This document shows, piece by piece, positions 31,915 through 42,850 of a DNA stretch of 64,000 bases. Made by a program: the position numbers and the translations under genes. Origin of the DNA: Zygnema cylindricum (taxonomy: Eukaryota; Streptophyta; Zygnematophyceae; Zygnematales; Zygnemataceae); contig JBBHKE010000597.1 of NCBI GenBank assembly GCA_037447655.1, positions 86,083-150,082 on the forward strand, written 5' to 3'. Below the pieces are notes generated by a model, which had not been told where the DNA came from, did not search any database, and worked only from the letters and a program-made list of their open reading frames with translations. How positions within the stretch are numbered: position 1 is the stretch's first letter; the number at the start of each line of letters is the position of its first letter.

Positions 31915-33094
31915 TGAAACTCTAAGACCTCCATTGGCCCTCAGAGTAAGTAGATCCAAAAGAAGCTTATCTAGATAGTGTCGACTCCAAGTTGATATAA
32001 ACCCAAATGACTGACACGTTGACAATTACAAACCCATTATAGCTCCACCCTTGTGAAATAAGACTTTGTGTGTGCTAAGTTCCACCACAGAATGCAAAGT
32101 TAGAATATGAGATTTGGACACATTCACCCACTTTGACTTTCCCTTAGAAATACCGCCACCCTGGCAGACAGAAACTCTGACCGACTACATCTCTATGTAG
32201 CCTGGACTCCCCTGTGTCCGCAGCAAAAGGAATCACTGAAAATGGTCAAGTAAATTGATAGTTATGGCTGCCTAAAGTTAGCCATTTATAGAAGATGCTC
32301 TCTCACAGAGAGGGTCCTATCTGCCAAATTTTTCTAAGTCCTATCTCCCTCTAAAACGCTATATACTGAAGTACGATACCAATCAAATTATTGTGTCGTA
32401 CAGAAAAGTACAAGTGTAGGTGTACTTTCTATACGGCCATCGTACAACATGGCCAAAATGTCGACACATGTCATCTCCAGATTCGTTCACGTTATCCTCG
32501 GAGATGCCGCAATCCAATGTCATTTTGCCACGTGTCATTCTATGTGGCGATGACCGCAAACCGCCGAAATCTTTTTCCGCGATCTCGACATCCTTTTCGG
32601 CCGTCCGATCAAAACAATTTTTCGATTATAAACGTCATAAATACGTGCGCGGTATTTGTTTCGTGTTGGAAACAAATGTCAGTATCCGTTTCATATACAT
32701 TAAACCGTACTTCGTACTATCTATAACTCTATCTATGCACTACGTATATATTTCTAGTTAAATGATAAAGTCTACGTGTAACTAATTGAATAATTATCAA
32801 ACCTTATATGTCTTAATATTAGTGATAGACTAAACAGTTAAAGCTACCGGTTATGATTGATTGACAGAAAACAGGTACCAGGATCAATTCCTGGTTCCGT
32901 CAACTAACTTCTGGTAAGTCTACCTAATTACCCCCTGTCTTCTCTTGAGAGCTTAGGCAGCCATGGCTCTAGCTCCCTATCCAGCCTTCAGTGACTACAA
33001 CAAGTGTGGGGGCTTGGAGACGGGAGTTAGAGGCAGACTGCCTCTGCCTTTTTCTATCCTATTAACGGACCTAGAAAATAGACAAATATCAACA
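31915..33094 (-). mobile_element. Solo J-family copia LTR inside RNase H of element E
   Basis: 1180 bp in reverse orientation, from TGAAACTCTAAGACC to AATATCAACA on the plus strand. Flanks CCCTA and CTCTA are a near-identical 5-bp duplication. Removing it restores the RNase H sequence S-D-A-S-Y into A-P-M-R-R-C-T-S-G-Y. A tRNA-like module (T arm CCAGG-ATCAATT-CCTGG) lies on the plus strand near 32836-32905. Confidence 0.8.
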
Positions 33095-34560
33095 CTCTAT
33101 AACTGGCATCACTCCGAGTAGTGATATCAGTATGCTCCACTCCTAAATGCAAACACACCCCTCTCTGGTTCCTACGAGATATCTAATGACTCTCTTGGCT
33201 GCCTCCCAATTTTTTTTCCTAAGATCGTTGAGACTCCTACTGAGGACTCCTACTGCTTCCGCTATATTCGGCCTTGTATAGTTCATAGAGTAGATCAAAC
33301 TTCTTACGACCAATCTATAACGAATAAACTTCAAAAACTCTCTCCTCTAGACTCATGTGATCATCTAATATTATCACTCCTCCTTCTACACTCCCATCAC
33401 TTACTTTCTTCAAGTCTATCAAAGTAGTAAAATTGTTTGCCTTTTCCATTTGGTATTTCTCAATTATATTACCTATTGCTTCTTTCTTAGTAAGTTTGAT
33501 AATCCTTTTCCCCCTATCTCTCTCCATTTGGATCCCCAAAATATATCTTGCCTCCCCTTAATCCTTCATATCAAATCTGCTTCTAAGATCTTTTTTTAAC
33601 TTATTAATCTTTTCCAAAGATTTACTCAACACAAGCAGATCATCCACAAAAATTGCAATAAAAATGACACCATTCTCATCTTCAAACATATAGATAGAAT
33701 GGTGAGAGCTAATCCGGATATATCCCTGATCGGTGAAAAACTTATCAAGTTTCTTATTCCATTGTCGCGGAGCCTGCTTTTGTCCATATAAGGACTTGAT
33801 GAGCTTGGAAACTTTGTTCACTTCTACATCCTCCACAAATTCCTCTGGTTGCCTCATGAAAATTTCTTCCTCTAACTCACCATTAAGAAAGGCAGTCTTA
33901 ATATCCATCTAGTGCATTTCCATGTCTTCCGCTGTTGCCAAACTGAGAAGAATCCTTACTGATGGGAACTGAACAACAGGAGCAAAAGTCTCCTTATAGT
34001 TAATCCCTTCCTTTTGGGTGAACCCTTTTGCTACCAATAATAAGCCTTATATCTCTCAATGGTATTATCTGGGTTCAATTTTAGTTTAAACACCCTTTTA
34101 CAGCCAATTGGATTTTTGTCCGGAGGACAGTCCGCTGCTTCCCAGGTAATTGCTTCCATGATAGAGGCCATCTCATCATTTATGGCTCTAATTCATCTGT
34201 CTTTTTCTGGACTGTTTACTGCCTCCGAGTATGACTGAGGCTCATCTGGGTGAGATTACTTAGTTACCTTTTGAGCGGCATGTTTTTCCTTAATCCTTTT
34301 GCTGCTCCTTCTCCCTCCCTCAAACTCCGAAGCTGGAATGGTGAGAAGCCTTCGATTTCTCCTTACTCTCTTATCACCTCGCCTATCCATGGAACACGGT
34401 TCTGGTTCCTCCTCTTTTGTCTCCTCAAAGTCCATTGGAAAATGTGAAATTTCGAGAGGATCTCATGTGTCTTAGATTTCCCCTGAATGTGGAATTCCTG
34501 TTTCAACTCATGTCCATTTCGAGAAAGATGGAGTCCTCCTCACCTTCGGAACCAAATCTG
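33095..34560 (-). pseudogene. Copia E reverse transcriptase
   Basis: The minus strand holds linker and RT. IRAINDEMASIMEAITWEAA lies near 34190. MDIKTAFLNGELEEEIFMRQ, KSLYGQKQAPRQWNKKLDKF and FIAIFVDDLLVLS lie in 33558-33908. The FVDD catalytic pair is intact. Downstream, LGIQMERDRGKRIIKLTKKE and NIAEAVGVLSRSL complete the domain. Frames are broken around 33540, 33910 and 34040-34100. A Ser/Glu/Arg-rich linker to integrase lies at 34260-34560. Confidence 0.82.
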
Positions 34561-35248
34561 ATTCTTATTCTTTCGTATATTTAAAGGGGTCAAATGACTT
34601 CACTTCATCCATGACAACTAGGTGCTTGACCAAAATGATATCTCTCTTTGCTAAGTCATACACTTTATACCCCTTGACATCCTCATCATATCCTACAAAT
34701 TATCCAGGTTTTCCCTAAGCATCTAGTTTTTAGTTTTTCTTATCCGTATCAAGACTGTAAACTTGGCTACCGAATACTTTAAGGTGAGAGATATATGGTT
34801 TCCTTCCAACCCATCTCTCATAAGGTGTCATTCCCTTTTCAGCTGAGGTAAGGACTATATTCTTAATGTAGTGTGCACAGTTTATGGCTTCTGCCCAAAA
34901 TCCCTTTCCTATTTTCTTGTCAGCCAACATACTACATACACTATCTCCTAGTGTTTGTTTCAAACTTTCAGCTACCCTATTTTGTACCGGGTTATATGGT
35001 ACAATTTTCTAGTGCAAAACTTCCTCATCTCTTAAGTATTCATCAAACAAGTTAGAGGTCCCATTATCACCTATTATTCTCTTAATGGGGGTTCCATGGA
35101 ACTTCTCACTCCAGGCTTTATATTCTTTGAAGGTAGTTGATGTTTCAGACTTTGTTTTTAGGAAGTAGACTCTAGAGTATCTAGAGCACTCATCGGTTAT
35201 TATCAACATAAACCACTTTCCTCCAACCTAAGGTACTTTTGTAGGTCC
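34561..35248 (-). pseudogene. Copia E integrase
   Basis: Minus-strand blocks are LIITDECSRYSRVYFLKTKS, IIGDNGTSNLFDEYLRDE, KQTLGDSVCSMLADKKIGKG, YERWVGRKPYISHLKVFGSQ and VGYDEDVKGYKVYDLA. The second catalytic Asp (D-N-G) is kept. Several single stops interrupt the frame. It runs directly from the GAG-pre-integrase domain upstream. Confidence 0.8.
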
Positions 35249-36045
35249 CTAGATATCTGTGTGGACCAGATCTAGTACTTTGTCACCTCTACATGTGGCG
35301 GCTTTGGGAAAGGGAAGTTTATGAGCCTTACCTTGAGCACAGCCACTACAATCATCCATCATTTCATTATTACCACATTGAATGCCTTTTACTACCCGAA
35401 GCTTTTTCATTTCCCTCAACCTATCAAAGGGCACATGCCGCGATCGCTTATGCCAAATCATAAACTTAGGAACACCGACATAGTAAGCATTCTTCTTTTC
35501 ATTACTCAAGTTAAGTCTAAACATTTATTGGCTACCCTTACATGCCGTGAAGTTAACTTTATCCCCATAATTAGCTGTAAAGACTCCATTTCTAGTGAAG
35601 GTATCAAATTCTTTGTTATTTTACATAGACATAGAGACAAGATTTTTACACAGTTGAGGAATGTAGAGTACATCTAAAAATGTGAGTATAGAAGTCTTAT
35701 CCTCCACTAAGACTTTCAAATCTACTGACCCCACTAGATCTCTTGTAACCACTCTCCCATCCCCATACTGTATCTCTACAGTAGGGATCTTTCGTAGCTT
35801 AGTGAAGAGGTCATTATCACGACACTTATGAATGGATGCACCTGAGTTGATGATCCATTTTTCCTCTGGAGCTTCCCGAATTTCTCCAAGGGCACACTTT
35901 TGTCTCTAAGGGATCTCCTTCTCCTCTAGACTTTCGTCAAGCAAAAGCTCCCTATCCTCCTCAAAGGACTCGTCCTCGGTTTTTCTGTCACTTTTGTGAC
36001 CATAAGTGCCTTTTTCTTCCCTACGGAAGAACCCTTTCTACGGTT
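35249..36045 (-). pseudogene. Copia E protease and GAG-pre-integrase domain
   Basis: Minus strand. The protease active site reads WIINSGASIHKCRD near 35850, so the catalytic Asp is Asn. The body KLRKIPTVEIQYGDGRVVT and ILTFLDVLYIPQLCKNLVS follow. The pre-integrase zinc region is FMIWHKRSRHVPFDRLREMK, then MDDCSGCAQGKAHKLPFPKA, ending LVHTDI just before integrase. Confidence 0.8.
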
Positions 36046-36990
36046 CTATTGGAGCCTCAGCTTCCTTTGCTTGACACAATCCACGATAAAGTGTCCCGAA
36101 TTTTTGCAAAAGTGACAAAGGTCCTTTTGGGCCCTTGGTCCTCCAGGCTGATCTCTTTCCCTTTTGTACGATTTCTTCGGGTACTTCGTCCATCGATCCC
36201 CTCCTACAGCTAGAGCTTGAATGCTCTTTCCTCCTCTCCTAATCTCCATGGTGTTTTCTTTCACAAGTATCATTCTGACCACTTTATTCCACTTCCATGA
36301 ACTATCAGTCATTTCCTCTACTTGGTACACTATGTTGTTGTACTTGTCAAGTAACTTCATGATGAGAGTGTTAACTTTCATCTTTATTGAACCTCTCCAC
36401 CTGGCACTTTCTATCTCCATATACAAACAAAAAAGATCATCACAATAATCTAACATCTTCCCTCCATTGTAAGTGTAACTCGCTAGCTTTTGCTTAGCCA
36501 GCTAAAGCTCCAGAATAGTACTTGCTATATAGATCTCCACTATACTCACCCACAACTCCTCGGCCTTGTAAATGTGAAGGTGAGGGGTGGCCAAAGATTG
36601 AGTGAGGTGCTTTAGAATGAAGTTCTTGGCAGCCATGTTTACATCTTCCCACATTTGAGTATCGTTCTACACGGTCTTCATTGATGCAGCTGCCGGTGCC
36701 GTGGTAATAGGAGTGAGGGCTGTCTCCTTCCTTTTTCCTTTTTTGGACACATTACTATCCCAATCATCTGCCTCCTCTACTAAAGCAGTTGTTGCTGCAA
36801 AAATCCTTACTCCTATAAATCCTGGTGGAATTCTCAAAGGTGGACGTTTCACTTGTCCACTTACGATACCCCAGTATCGTTTTTCGCACAAAGCCCCCAT
36901 CATCATGGCTTCCCAATAGATTAACCCAGATCCATTAAAGGTGGGTACCCTAGAGGGTGGGCCCATAACGTGCAATTATGTGTCCTCCAT
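36046..36990 (-). pseudogene. Copia E gag, starting inside the LTR
   Basis: The minus-strand ATG at 36990 lies 20 bases inside the LTR. The frame reads M-E-D-T, a TAA, then LHVMGPPSRVPTFNGSGLIY. The H-V-M-G-P-P codons are the primer-binding site (36956-36970). After breaks the frame resumes with a UBN2-like gag body and the zinc knuckle CHFCKNSGHFIVDC near 36080-36120. Element H, a close relative, lacks the TAA, so it is a recent lesion. Confidence 0.8.
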
Positions 36991-37978
36991 TGGACTACAG
37001 AATTCAAGAAGCCTCTAGATGTTTTTTAAATAACCCACTTCAAGCCATTACCACTGCTGCCCAAGATGTCAAATTGAGAGTTTGACTGCACCGATATGCA
37101 GCTTGGACACCCCTAAGTTTTGTAGCCAAAAGAATCACTGAAACGGCCAACTAGCTGATAAGTTATGAGTAGGCAAAAATGCTCATTTTATACAAAGCTC
37201 TCTTAAAGAGAGGTGACTACCTTCTAGATTTTCCTAAGTCCTAAACCCCTCTCACAACCCCAATCTACAGAAGTACGAACGAATCACATGACTATAAAGT
37301 AGAGGAAGGTACTACGGCCGATGTCTTTTCTGTACGGCTAGTGTACGACAAGGCCATTGAATGGACGCGTGTCACCCTTCCACTCTTCCGTATGTTCCCC
37401 GAAATTCTTGCAACCAAATGTTATCCTTCCACGTGGCGCCAGGTCATGCCACTTCCATAAACGCCAAAGTGACCATTTAGCAATCTCGGCAGTGATGTAT
37501 GCCGTCGGATTAAATCCGAAATTAAATGTCGGTCGTCGAAATAAATATCGAATTTATTTGTTTCGTGCAAAGTGACTTCTGCACTACAACTTTAGCTACT
37601 TCTATGTTCATTTATTCACATTTTAGTTAATCAGTTTCAAGACCATATACTAGTTTAAATATGTATCAAACACTATGTACTTTCACGGACTTCTACAATA
37701 GTCTGGTTAAAGCAAACGGCTACGTTGTACTCTACCGGTAGGAGGTTCGAGTCCTGCCAGACTCAACCTTTTGTTGATAATGACATAAGTCACTCTTTAG
37801 TCTTGCCTATTTAACTAAAATAGCCATGGCTCAACCACTCTCGCTATCCTTTAATGACTACAACAAGTATGGTGGCTAGAAAGAGGAGGTTGAGGTAGAC
37901 TGTCCGCCCTTTTTTTTTCTTTGTTCTAGTGATTTATTTCAACCTAGAAAATACTCTAGAAATCTATTAATTTCAACA
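36971..37978 (-). repeat. 5' LTR of copia E with tRNA-like module at 37697-37764 (+)
   Basis: Same length as the 3' LTR. The tRNA-like module has CTGGTTAAAGC and GGTTCGAGTCC, a closer match to box B than the 3' copy. A (CT)-rich stretch lies near 37890. Confidence 0.8.
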
Positions 37979-38483
37979 TCATCAACATAACACGTTCTAT
38001 TTTGCACTTCGCAAAACTGCCCACCACGGAATTTTCCTATTTTTCACCAATCACGAAATTATTCACCAATCAACGTTTCCAAATACCCCACAGAAAAATA
38101 GAGTTTCGGAGAGGAACAACCGTACTCTCATCAACATCACACGTTCTATGTTAAACTTTGCACAACTGCTCACCACATTTTGGGCAGTATATGTCACGAC
38201 TGCCAACTATCTACGCAACCTCTAACACAATTCCGCCTTTGTAGGTGTGACCCCTTATGAAGCATGGACAAACATCAAACCAGACGTCTCTTCCTCTAAA
38301 TATTTGGCTGCAACGCTTGGGTTAAGAACCTTACGCTGGTGGGAATATGGTGAAGTAGGGCGACAACCGGGGTTCTCGTTGGTAACGCGACAAAATCTAA
38401 AGCCTATCGAATTTGGCTCTTACACAAACGCCAGGTTATCTTAAGTCATAGCGTCATTTTCAACAAAGCTCCTGTTGAAATCT
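37979..38483 (+). pseudogene. Copia F integrase, right piece, with internal tandem duplication
   Basis: Continues F after element E. The block TCATCAACAT(A/C)ACACGTTC is present at 37979 and again near 38128, with a stretch like 30340-30430 between, so roughly 150 bp is duplicated. The frame then gives LLTTFWAVYVTTANYL, GVTPYEAWTNIKPDVSS and, near 38410-38480, QVILSHSVIFNKAPVEI, the C-terminal integrase region. There are several stops and shifts. Confidence 0.7.
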
Positions 38484-38820
38484 GAGGTTTTATTTTATTT
38501 TCTAGGTCAAAATGTAGAAATATAAATGGTCCTATTTGGCAATGAGGCTCTGCTTTTCCCTCTCTACAGTCTCCATACTTGTCATAGTCATTTAAGACTA
38601 GTGAGAGAGAGATAGAGCCATGGTTGCTTAAGTAGCCGGAAGAAGATAGGGGGATCAGCCCTTGCAAAAAGATGACGGACCAAGGATATGATCCTTGTCC
38701 CTAGAGACTGCTGGACTAGCCGGCAGTCTTATCCTATAGTCTAGTACAAGTGTTCGGATATACAAGTTTGAAAAACATATAAACAGATACTAGTGGACTA
38801 AGTCAATTGACAGAATTATG
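38484..38820 (+). repeat. 5' portion of a J-family-like copia LTR
   Basis: Shares the TTTTCTAGGTC start region, the GAGCCATGG block and the antisense tRNA-like module (near 38672-38745) with J-family LTRs. It is truncated on the right against copia H. Confidence 0.6.
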
Positions 38821-39720
38821 AGACTTTAAAATAAATTCCTGGGCAAAATTCTCCTCATAATCTATCCCCTCCTTTTGGGTGAACCCTTTTGCTACCAACC
38901 AAGCCTTTTATCTCTTAATGGTATTATCTAGTTTCAGTTTCAATTTAAATACCCACTTGCACCCAATAGGTTTTTTGTCTGGAGGACAGTCTACCAGCTC
39001 CCAAGTATTAGATTCCATGATAGAAGCCATCTCATCATTTATGGCTCTGACCCATCAGTCTTTCTTTGGATTGTTCATTGCACACCTGGGTGAGATAGCT
39101 TCGTTACCTTGTGAGCAGCCTGTTTTTCTTGTAGTCTTTTGCTGCTCCTCAGTCCTCCCTCAAAGTCCGAAGCTCGAATTGTGGGAAGTCTTAGGTTCCC
39201 CCTTACTGTCTCATCGGCTCCCCTATCCAAGGAAGCCGGTTGTGGCTCCTCTTCCTCTCTCTCCTCAGAGTGTGTATAAACATTAAGAGATTCCTCTATA
39301 TCTCCCACATCTTCGATCTCCCGTGAATCTGCTATCACGTTTTCCTATGTGTCCTTTTTGGGAAGATCTAAGTCTTCCTCACTCTCGGACTCAAAGCTGA
39401 TTTTGGTTTTTTTAGTGTATTTGAAGGGATCAATTGACTTTCCTTCATCCATGACAACTAGATGTTTTACCACAATGATATCTTGTTTAGCTATATCATA
39501 AACTCTATATCCCTTGACATCCTCATCATATCCCACAAAATATCCCGGTTTCCCTTTAGTATCTAGATTATAGTTTTTCTTATCTATGACTAAATTGTAA
39601 ACTTGACTACCGAATACTATCAAATGAGAAATATCTAGTTTCCTTCCAACCCATCTCTCACAAGGTGTCACTCCTTTAACAGTTGTAATGAGGACTCTAT
39701 TGTTAATGTAATTAGCACTG
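38821..39720 (-). pseudogene. Copia H integrase C-terminus, linker and RT start
   Basis: Minus strand: PCERWVGRKLDISHLIVFGS, then YFVGYDEDVKGYRVYDIAKQ, an acidic linker with RLPTIRASDFEGGLRSSKRL, then RAINDEMASIMESNTWELVD and IGCKWVFKLK, which begin the RT. The rest of RT is lost at 38821. Element J interrupts the integrase at 39720. Confidence 0.8.
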
Positions 39721-40962
39721 TGTTGATATTTGAGTATTTTATAGGTCTGTATTAGGATAGAAAAAGAGCTGAGGCGGTCTGCCTCTAACTCCCCTTTCCA
39801 AGCCCCCATACTTGTTGTAGTCACTGAAGGCTAGATAGGGAGCTAGAGCCATGGCTGCCTAGGCTCTCTAGAGAAGACAGGGGGTAAATTAGGTAGACTT
39901 ACCAAAAGTTAGTTGACGGACCCAGGAATTGATCCTGGTACCTACCGTCCGTCAGTCCTCAGTAGCCGTTAGCTCTAGCCGTTATGTCTAGAACAGATAT
40001 TACGACATATAGGGTTTGACAGATATATAAATTGTTATATGTAGATTAATCCGTTTAACGGCTAATAGATACTTAGTACATAGATACAGTTTAATTTAGT
40101 ACGAAGTACGGAATGGGGGCAGAACGGATACCGCGCATTTGTTTCGATAGCGAAACAAATACCGCGCATTTGTTTCGACAGCCAAACAAATACCGCGCAT
40201 TTGTTTCGATAACAAAACAAATACCGCGCGTCGAATTTCAGCGGCTAGGATTGTAGCCGGTTTTGATCGGACGGCCACGATAGGTGCCGCGATCACGGAA
40301 CATGTACTTTTGGCGTTTTTCAGCCATCGCCACGTAATGTGACACGTGGCGCGACAATGTTGGATTGCGGCGACTCCGGAGATTGCGGAAACAAATCCAG
40401 CTATGACACGTGTCGACAATGTGGCCATGTTGTACAATGGCCGTACAGAAAGTACACCGGCACCTGTACTTTTATGTACGACACAGTAATTTGATTGGTG
40501 CCGTACTTCAGTAGATAGAGTTTTAGAGGGGGAATAGGACTTAGGAAATTTTGGGTAGATAGCTGTCTCTCCCAGAGAGCACTTTGTATAAATGGCTAAC
40601 TTTGGGCAGCCATAACTATCAATTTACTTGACCATTTTCAGTGATTCTTTTTGCTCCGGACTCAAGGGAGTCTAGGATACACAGGGGTGTAGTCGGTCAG
40701 AGTTTTTGTCTGCCAGGGTGGCTGTATTTCTAAGGGAAAGTCAAAGTGGGTGAATGTGTCCAAATCTCATATTCTAACTTTGCATTCTGTGGTGGAACTA
40801 AGCACACAGAAAGTGTTATTTCACAGGGGTGAATCTATATTGGGGTTCTGACTGTCAAGGGGTCAGTCACTTGGGTTTATATTAACTTGGAGTCGGCACT
40901 ATCTAGATTAGCTTCTTTTGGATCTGCATACTCTGAGGGCCAATGGAGGTCTCAGAGTTTCA
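39721..40962 (+). repeat. 5' LTR of J, with antisense tRNA-like module and 31-bp repeats
   Basis: Minus-strand tRNA-like module at 39912-39994 with T arm CCAGG-ATCAATT-CCTGG. At 40126-40230 three to four units of about 31 bp alternate GAAACAAATACCGCGCATTT with TTTCGATAGC. Because each unit carries GCGCATTTGTTTCG and CGAAACAAAT, it can also fold on itself. Confidence 0.85.
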
Positions 40963-42832
40963 GGTTATGGGCCCACCATCTAGGGAGCCTATGTTCGATG
41001 GAACAGACTTCACCTATTGGGAGTTTACGATGGCGGGATTGCTTTTTGAGAAACACTTATGGGGAATTGTTTCGGGACAAATGAGATGTCCGCCACCTGG
41101 CTTTGGAGGAGCTTACTATGGAGATTCATCTGAGGCTGCCCAGAATATCATTCGGAGCTCAGATGCAACGGAAGGTGAAGGGAAGAATCTTTCCGTGGAT
41201 GGGGAAATAGGGGAGAAGGAAAAAAGGACACCTATGGTGAGGGGAGCTAGGCTCTCAGTTATGGTACCACATGTAGGGATTAAAACTGAAGAAAATGACA
41301 CAAAAATATGGGAATACAAAAACACTATAGCAAAACATCTCATACTTAGATATGTGTCTAAGTCGATAGCTATCACTCTTTTAAGTCTAACCAAGTCTTC
41401 AGAGATATGGGAAGTACTAATTCAGATTTATAAGAGTGAGACTATTCAGAGGCAGCAATTAGTAAAACAGGAAATAGATGCCTATGTTTATAAAGGCGGT
41501 AGCATGATAGAGTTTTGCAATGATATTGCTGCGTTATATGCTGAGCTAGCTAGTGCGGGATATGTAGAATCTGAGGAGAGTAAGATTTATACACTACTTA
41601 TGAAACTCCCAAGCGAGTACGAAAACATTATTTATCGTATGCAGGCAATGGATGGCTCCTCATGGACTTGGAGCTTTACCATGGGGATAATTCTTGTGAG
41701 GGAAAGCACTTTGGAGCTTCGTAGGGGAAAGGATAGGGTCAATGCATTTTCAGCTGGTGGTGATTGGCGGAAGCGTGATGAGAGGAACGGCGGTGACGAG
41801 CGGAAGCGTGATGAGAGGAACGGTGGTGACGAGCGGAAGCGTGATGAGAGGAAGAATGACAAAGGTAAACCTTATCGGAACTTTGGTGGAAAAAGAGGGA
41901 GAAGAAAAGACACGGGAGCTTTGAAAAAAGGGGTTTGCTTCTTTTGTAGGGAACCGGGTCATTATATGGAGGAATGCCCTTGTTTGGAAAAACTTAGAAG
42001 TTGGAATGTGGATGAGGAGGACGAAGAGGAAGAGGAGAAAGAGGATGAAGAAAAATTGGAGCTTCTTCACATCGGTAGAATGGGGAAGAGAGAAAAGTAC
42101 ACAGAAATTGGACGAAGGCAACAGTGTGCTTTTGGAGGTATAAGGGAAGTAAAGAGAGAGGAGATACTTGAAGAAGTTCAAAATATTGAGGATAGTTTCA
42201 TAAATATTTTGGAAACAGAAAACTGGTCGGAAAGGGAGACTTCAACGGATTCCGAGGAAAGGGGAGAATTAATTCTAGAGGGGGTTTTAAAAGATAGGGG
42301 AGAAGAGAAATATTTATTGGGAATTAAAATAGAAAGTGATAGTGGAAAGAATTCCATGGGAGACAGTGAGGGAAGTTCAGAAAATGGGGTAATTATCATG
42401 GATAAAAATATGATTACGGAAGATGTAGATCTTATGAGGAACTTAGTGGGGACTAGTGGTTTTTGGGAATATTTGGAGGTGGATGAATTTGACATCACTA
42501 CTTGGTGTGATGTCTCTTGTGAAGATGTGCCTGTAAAAGGGTTATCATCCGGGTATGTGTTGAAGGTTGGGGATGGGGCTGGTTGTTTGAATTTCAAGAG
42601 GGAAAGTGGATTTAGTGTGGATGGAAAAGGGAACAGGTGGATAAAATCTTTGCTCGGGTTTAAGAAAAATGGGATGTTAAATAAAATATGTGATACAATT
42701 ATCATTTCAGTTCATTTTATCCACTGTGTTAAATACTTAAGTTTTATGAAAGGAAAAGGAAAAAGGAAAAAGAAAAAGAAAAAGGGGAGGGGGTGTTTGT
42801 TTACTTGTTTGTGGAAGTTAAAAGAAAAATAG
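40943..42832 (+). CDS. J ORF: Gag-nucleocapsid fused to remnants of RT and RNase H, 629 aa, intact
   Basis: The only long undamaged ORF in the window. The ATG lies 20 bases inside the LTR. Residues 7-12 (QVMGPP) are encoded by the primer-binding site. Residues 13-290 are a UBN2-type copia Gag body, with a short repeat of R-N-G-G-D-E-R-K-R-D-E near residues 275-300. The zinc knuckle CFFCREPGHYMEEC lies at about 332-345. An acidic stretch follows, then the pre-protease sequence CAFGGIREVKREEI. From about residue 450 the frame carries short pieces that match RT and RNase H of relatives: YLLGIKIESD, NLVGTSGF, YLEVDEFDIT and LSSGYVLKVGDGAGCLNF. They lack catalytic centres. The tail is Lys-rich. 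It is probably an internal-deletion derivative that kept an open frame and could supply or poison Gag particles; that role is inference. Confidence 0.85.
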   Translation: MEVSEFQVMGPPSREPMFDGTDFTYWEFTMAGLLFEKHLWGIVSGQMRCPPPGFGGAYYGDSSEAAQNIIRSSDATEGEGKNLSVDGEIGEKEKRTPMVRGARLSVMVPHVGIKTEENDTKIWEYKNTIAKHLILRYVSKSIAITLLSLTKSSEIWEVLIQIYKSETIQRQQLVKQEIDAYVYKGGSMIEFCNDIAALYAELASAGYVESEESKIYTLLMKLPSEYENIIYRMQAMDGSSWTWSFTMGIILVRESTLELRRGKDRVNAFSAGGDWRKRDERNGGDERKRDERNGGDERKRDERKNDKGKPYRNFGGKRGRRKDTGALKKGVCFFCREPGHYMEECPCLEKLRSWNVDEEDEEEEEKEDEEKLELLHIGRMGKREKYTEIGRRQQCAFGGIREVKREEILEEVQNIEDSFINILETENWSERETSTDSEERGELILEGVLKDRGEEKYLLGIKIESDSGKNSMGDSEGSSENGVIIMDKNMITEDVDLMRNLVGTSGFWEYLEVDEFDITTWCDVSCEDVPVKGLSSGYVLKVGDGAGCLNFKRESGFSVDGKGNRWIKSLLGFKKNGMLNKICDTIIISVHFIHCVKYLSFMKGKGKRKKKKKKGRGCLFTCLWKLKEK

Positions 42833-42850
42833 ACTAGAAAATAAGGGGAG

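Larger units (their letters stand above)
30443..37978 (-). mobile_element. Ty1/copia element E, complete outline, decayed
   Basis: Minus-strand element with LTRs 30443-31450 and 36971-37978 (each 1008 bp). Minus-strand ends are TGTTGAAATT and ATTGCA. Flanks TCATT and TCATC suggest a 5-bp target duplication with one change. The purine tract AAAATAAGGGGAG precedes the 3' LTR. Each LTR contains a tRNA-like module. It inserted into the integrase gene of copia F and is itself interrupted by a solo LTR at 31915-33094. Confidence 0.85.

Noticed and set aside
40126-40230. CRISPR-like short repeat array
   Set aside because: Repeats are contiguous, without spacers, and lie within an LTR present twice.
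41750-42705. Long minus-strand ORFs (143 and 175 codons) opposite the J ORF
   Set aside because: They are shadows of the purine-rich acidic Gag coding strand, are Ser/Pro/Phe-rich, and match nothing.
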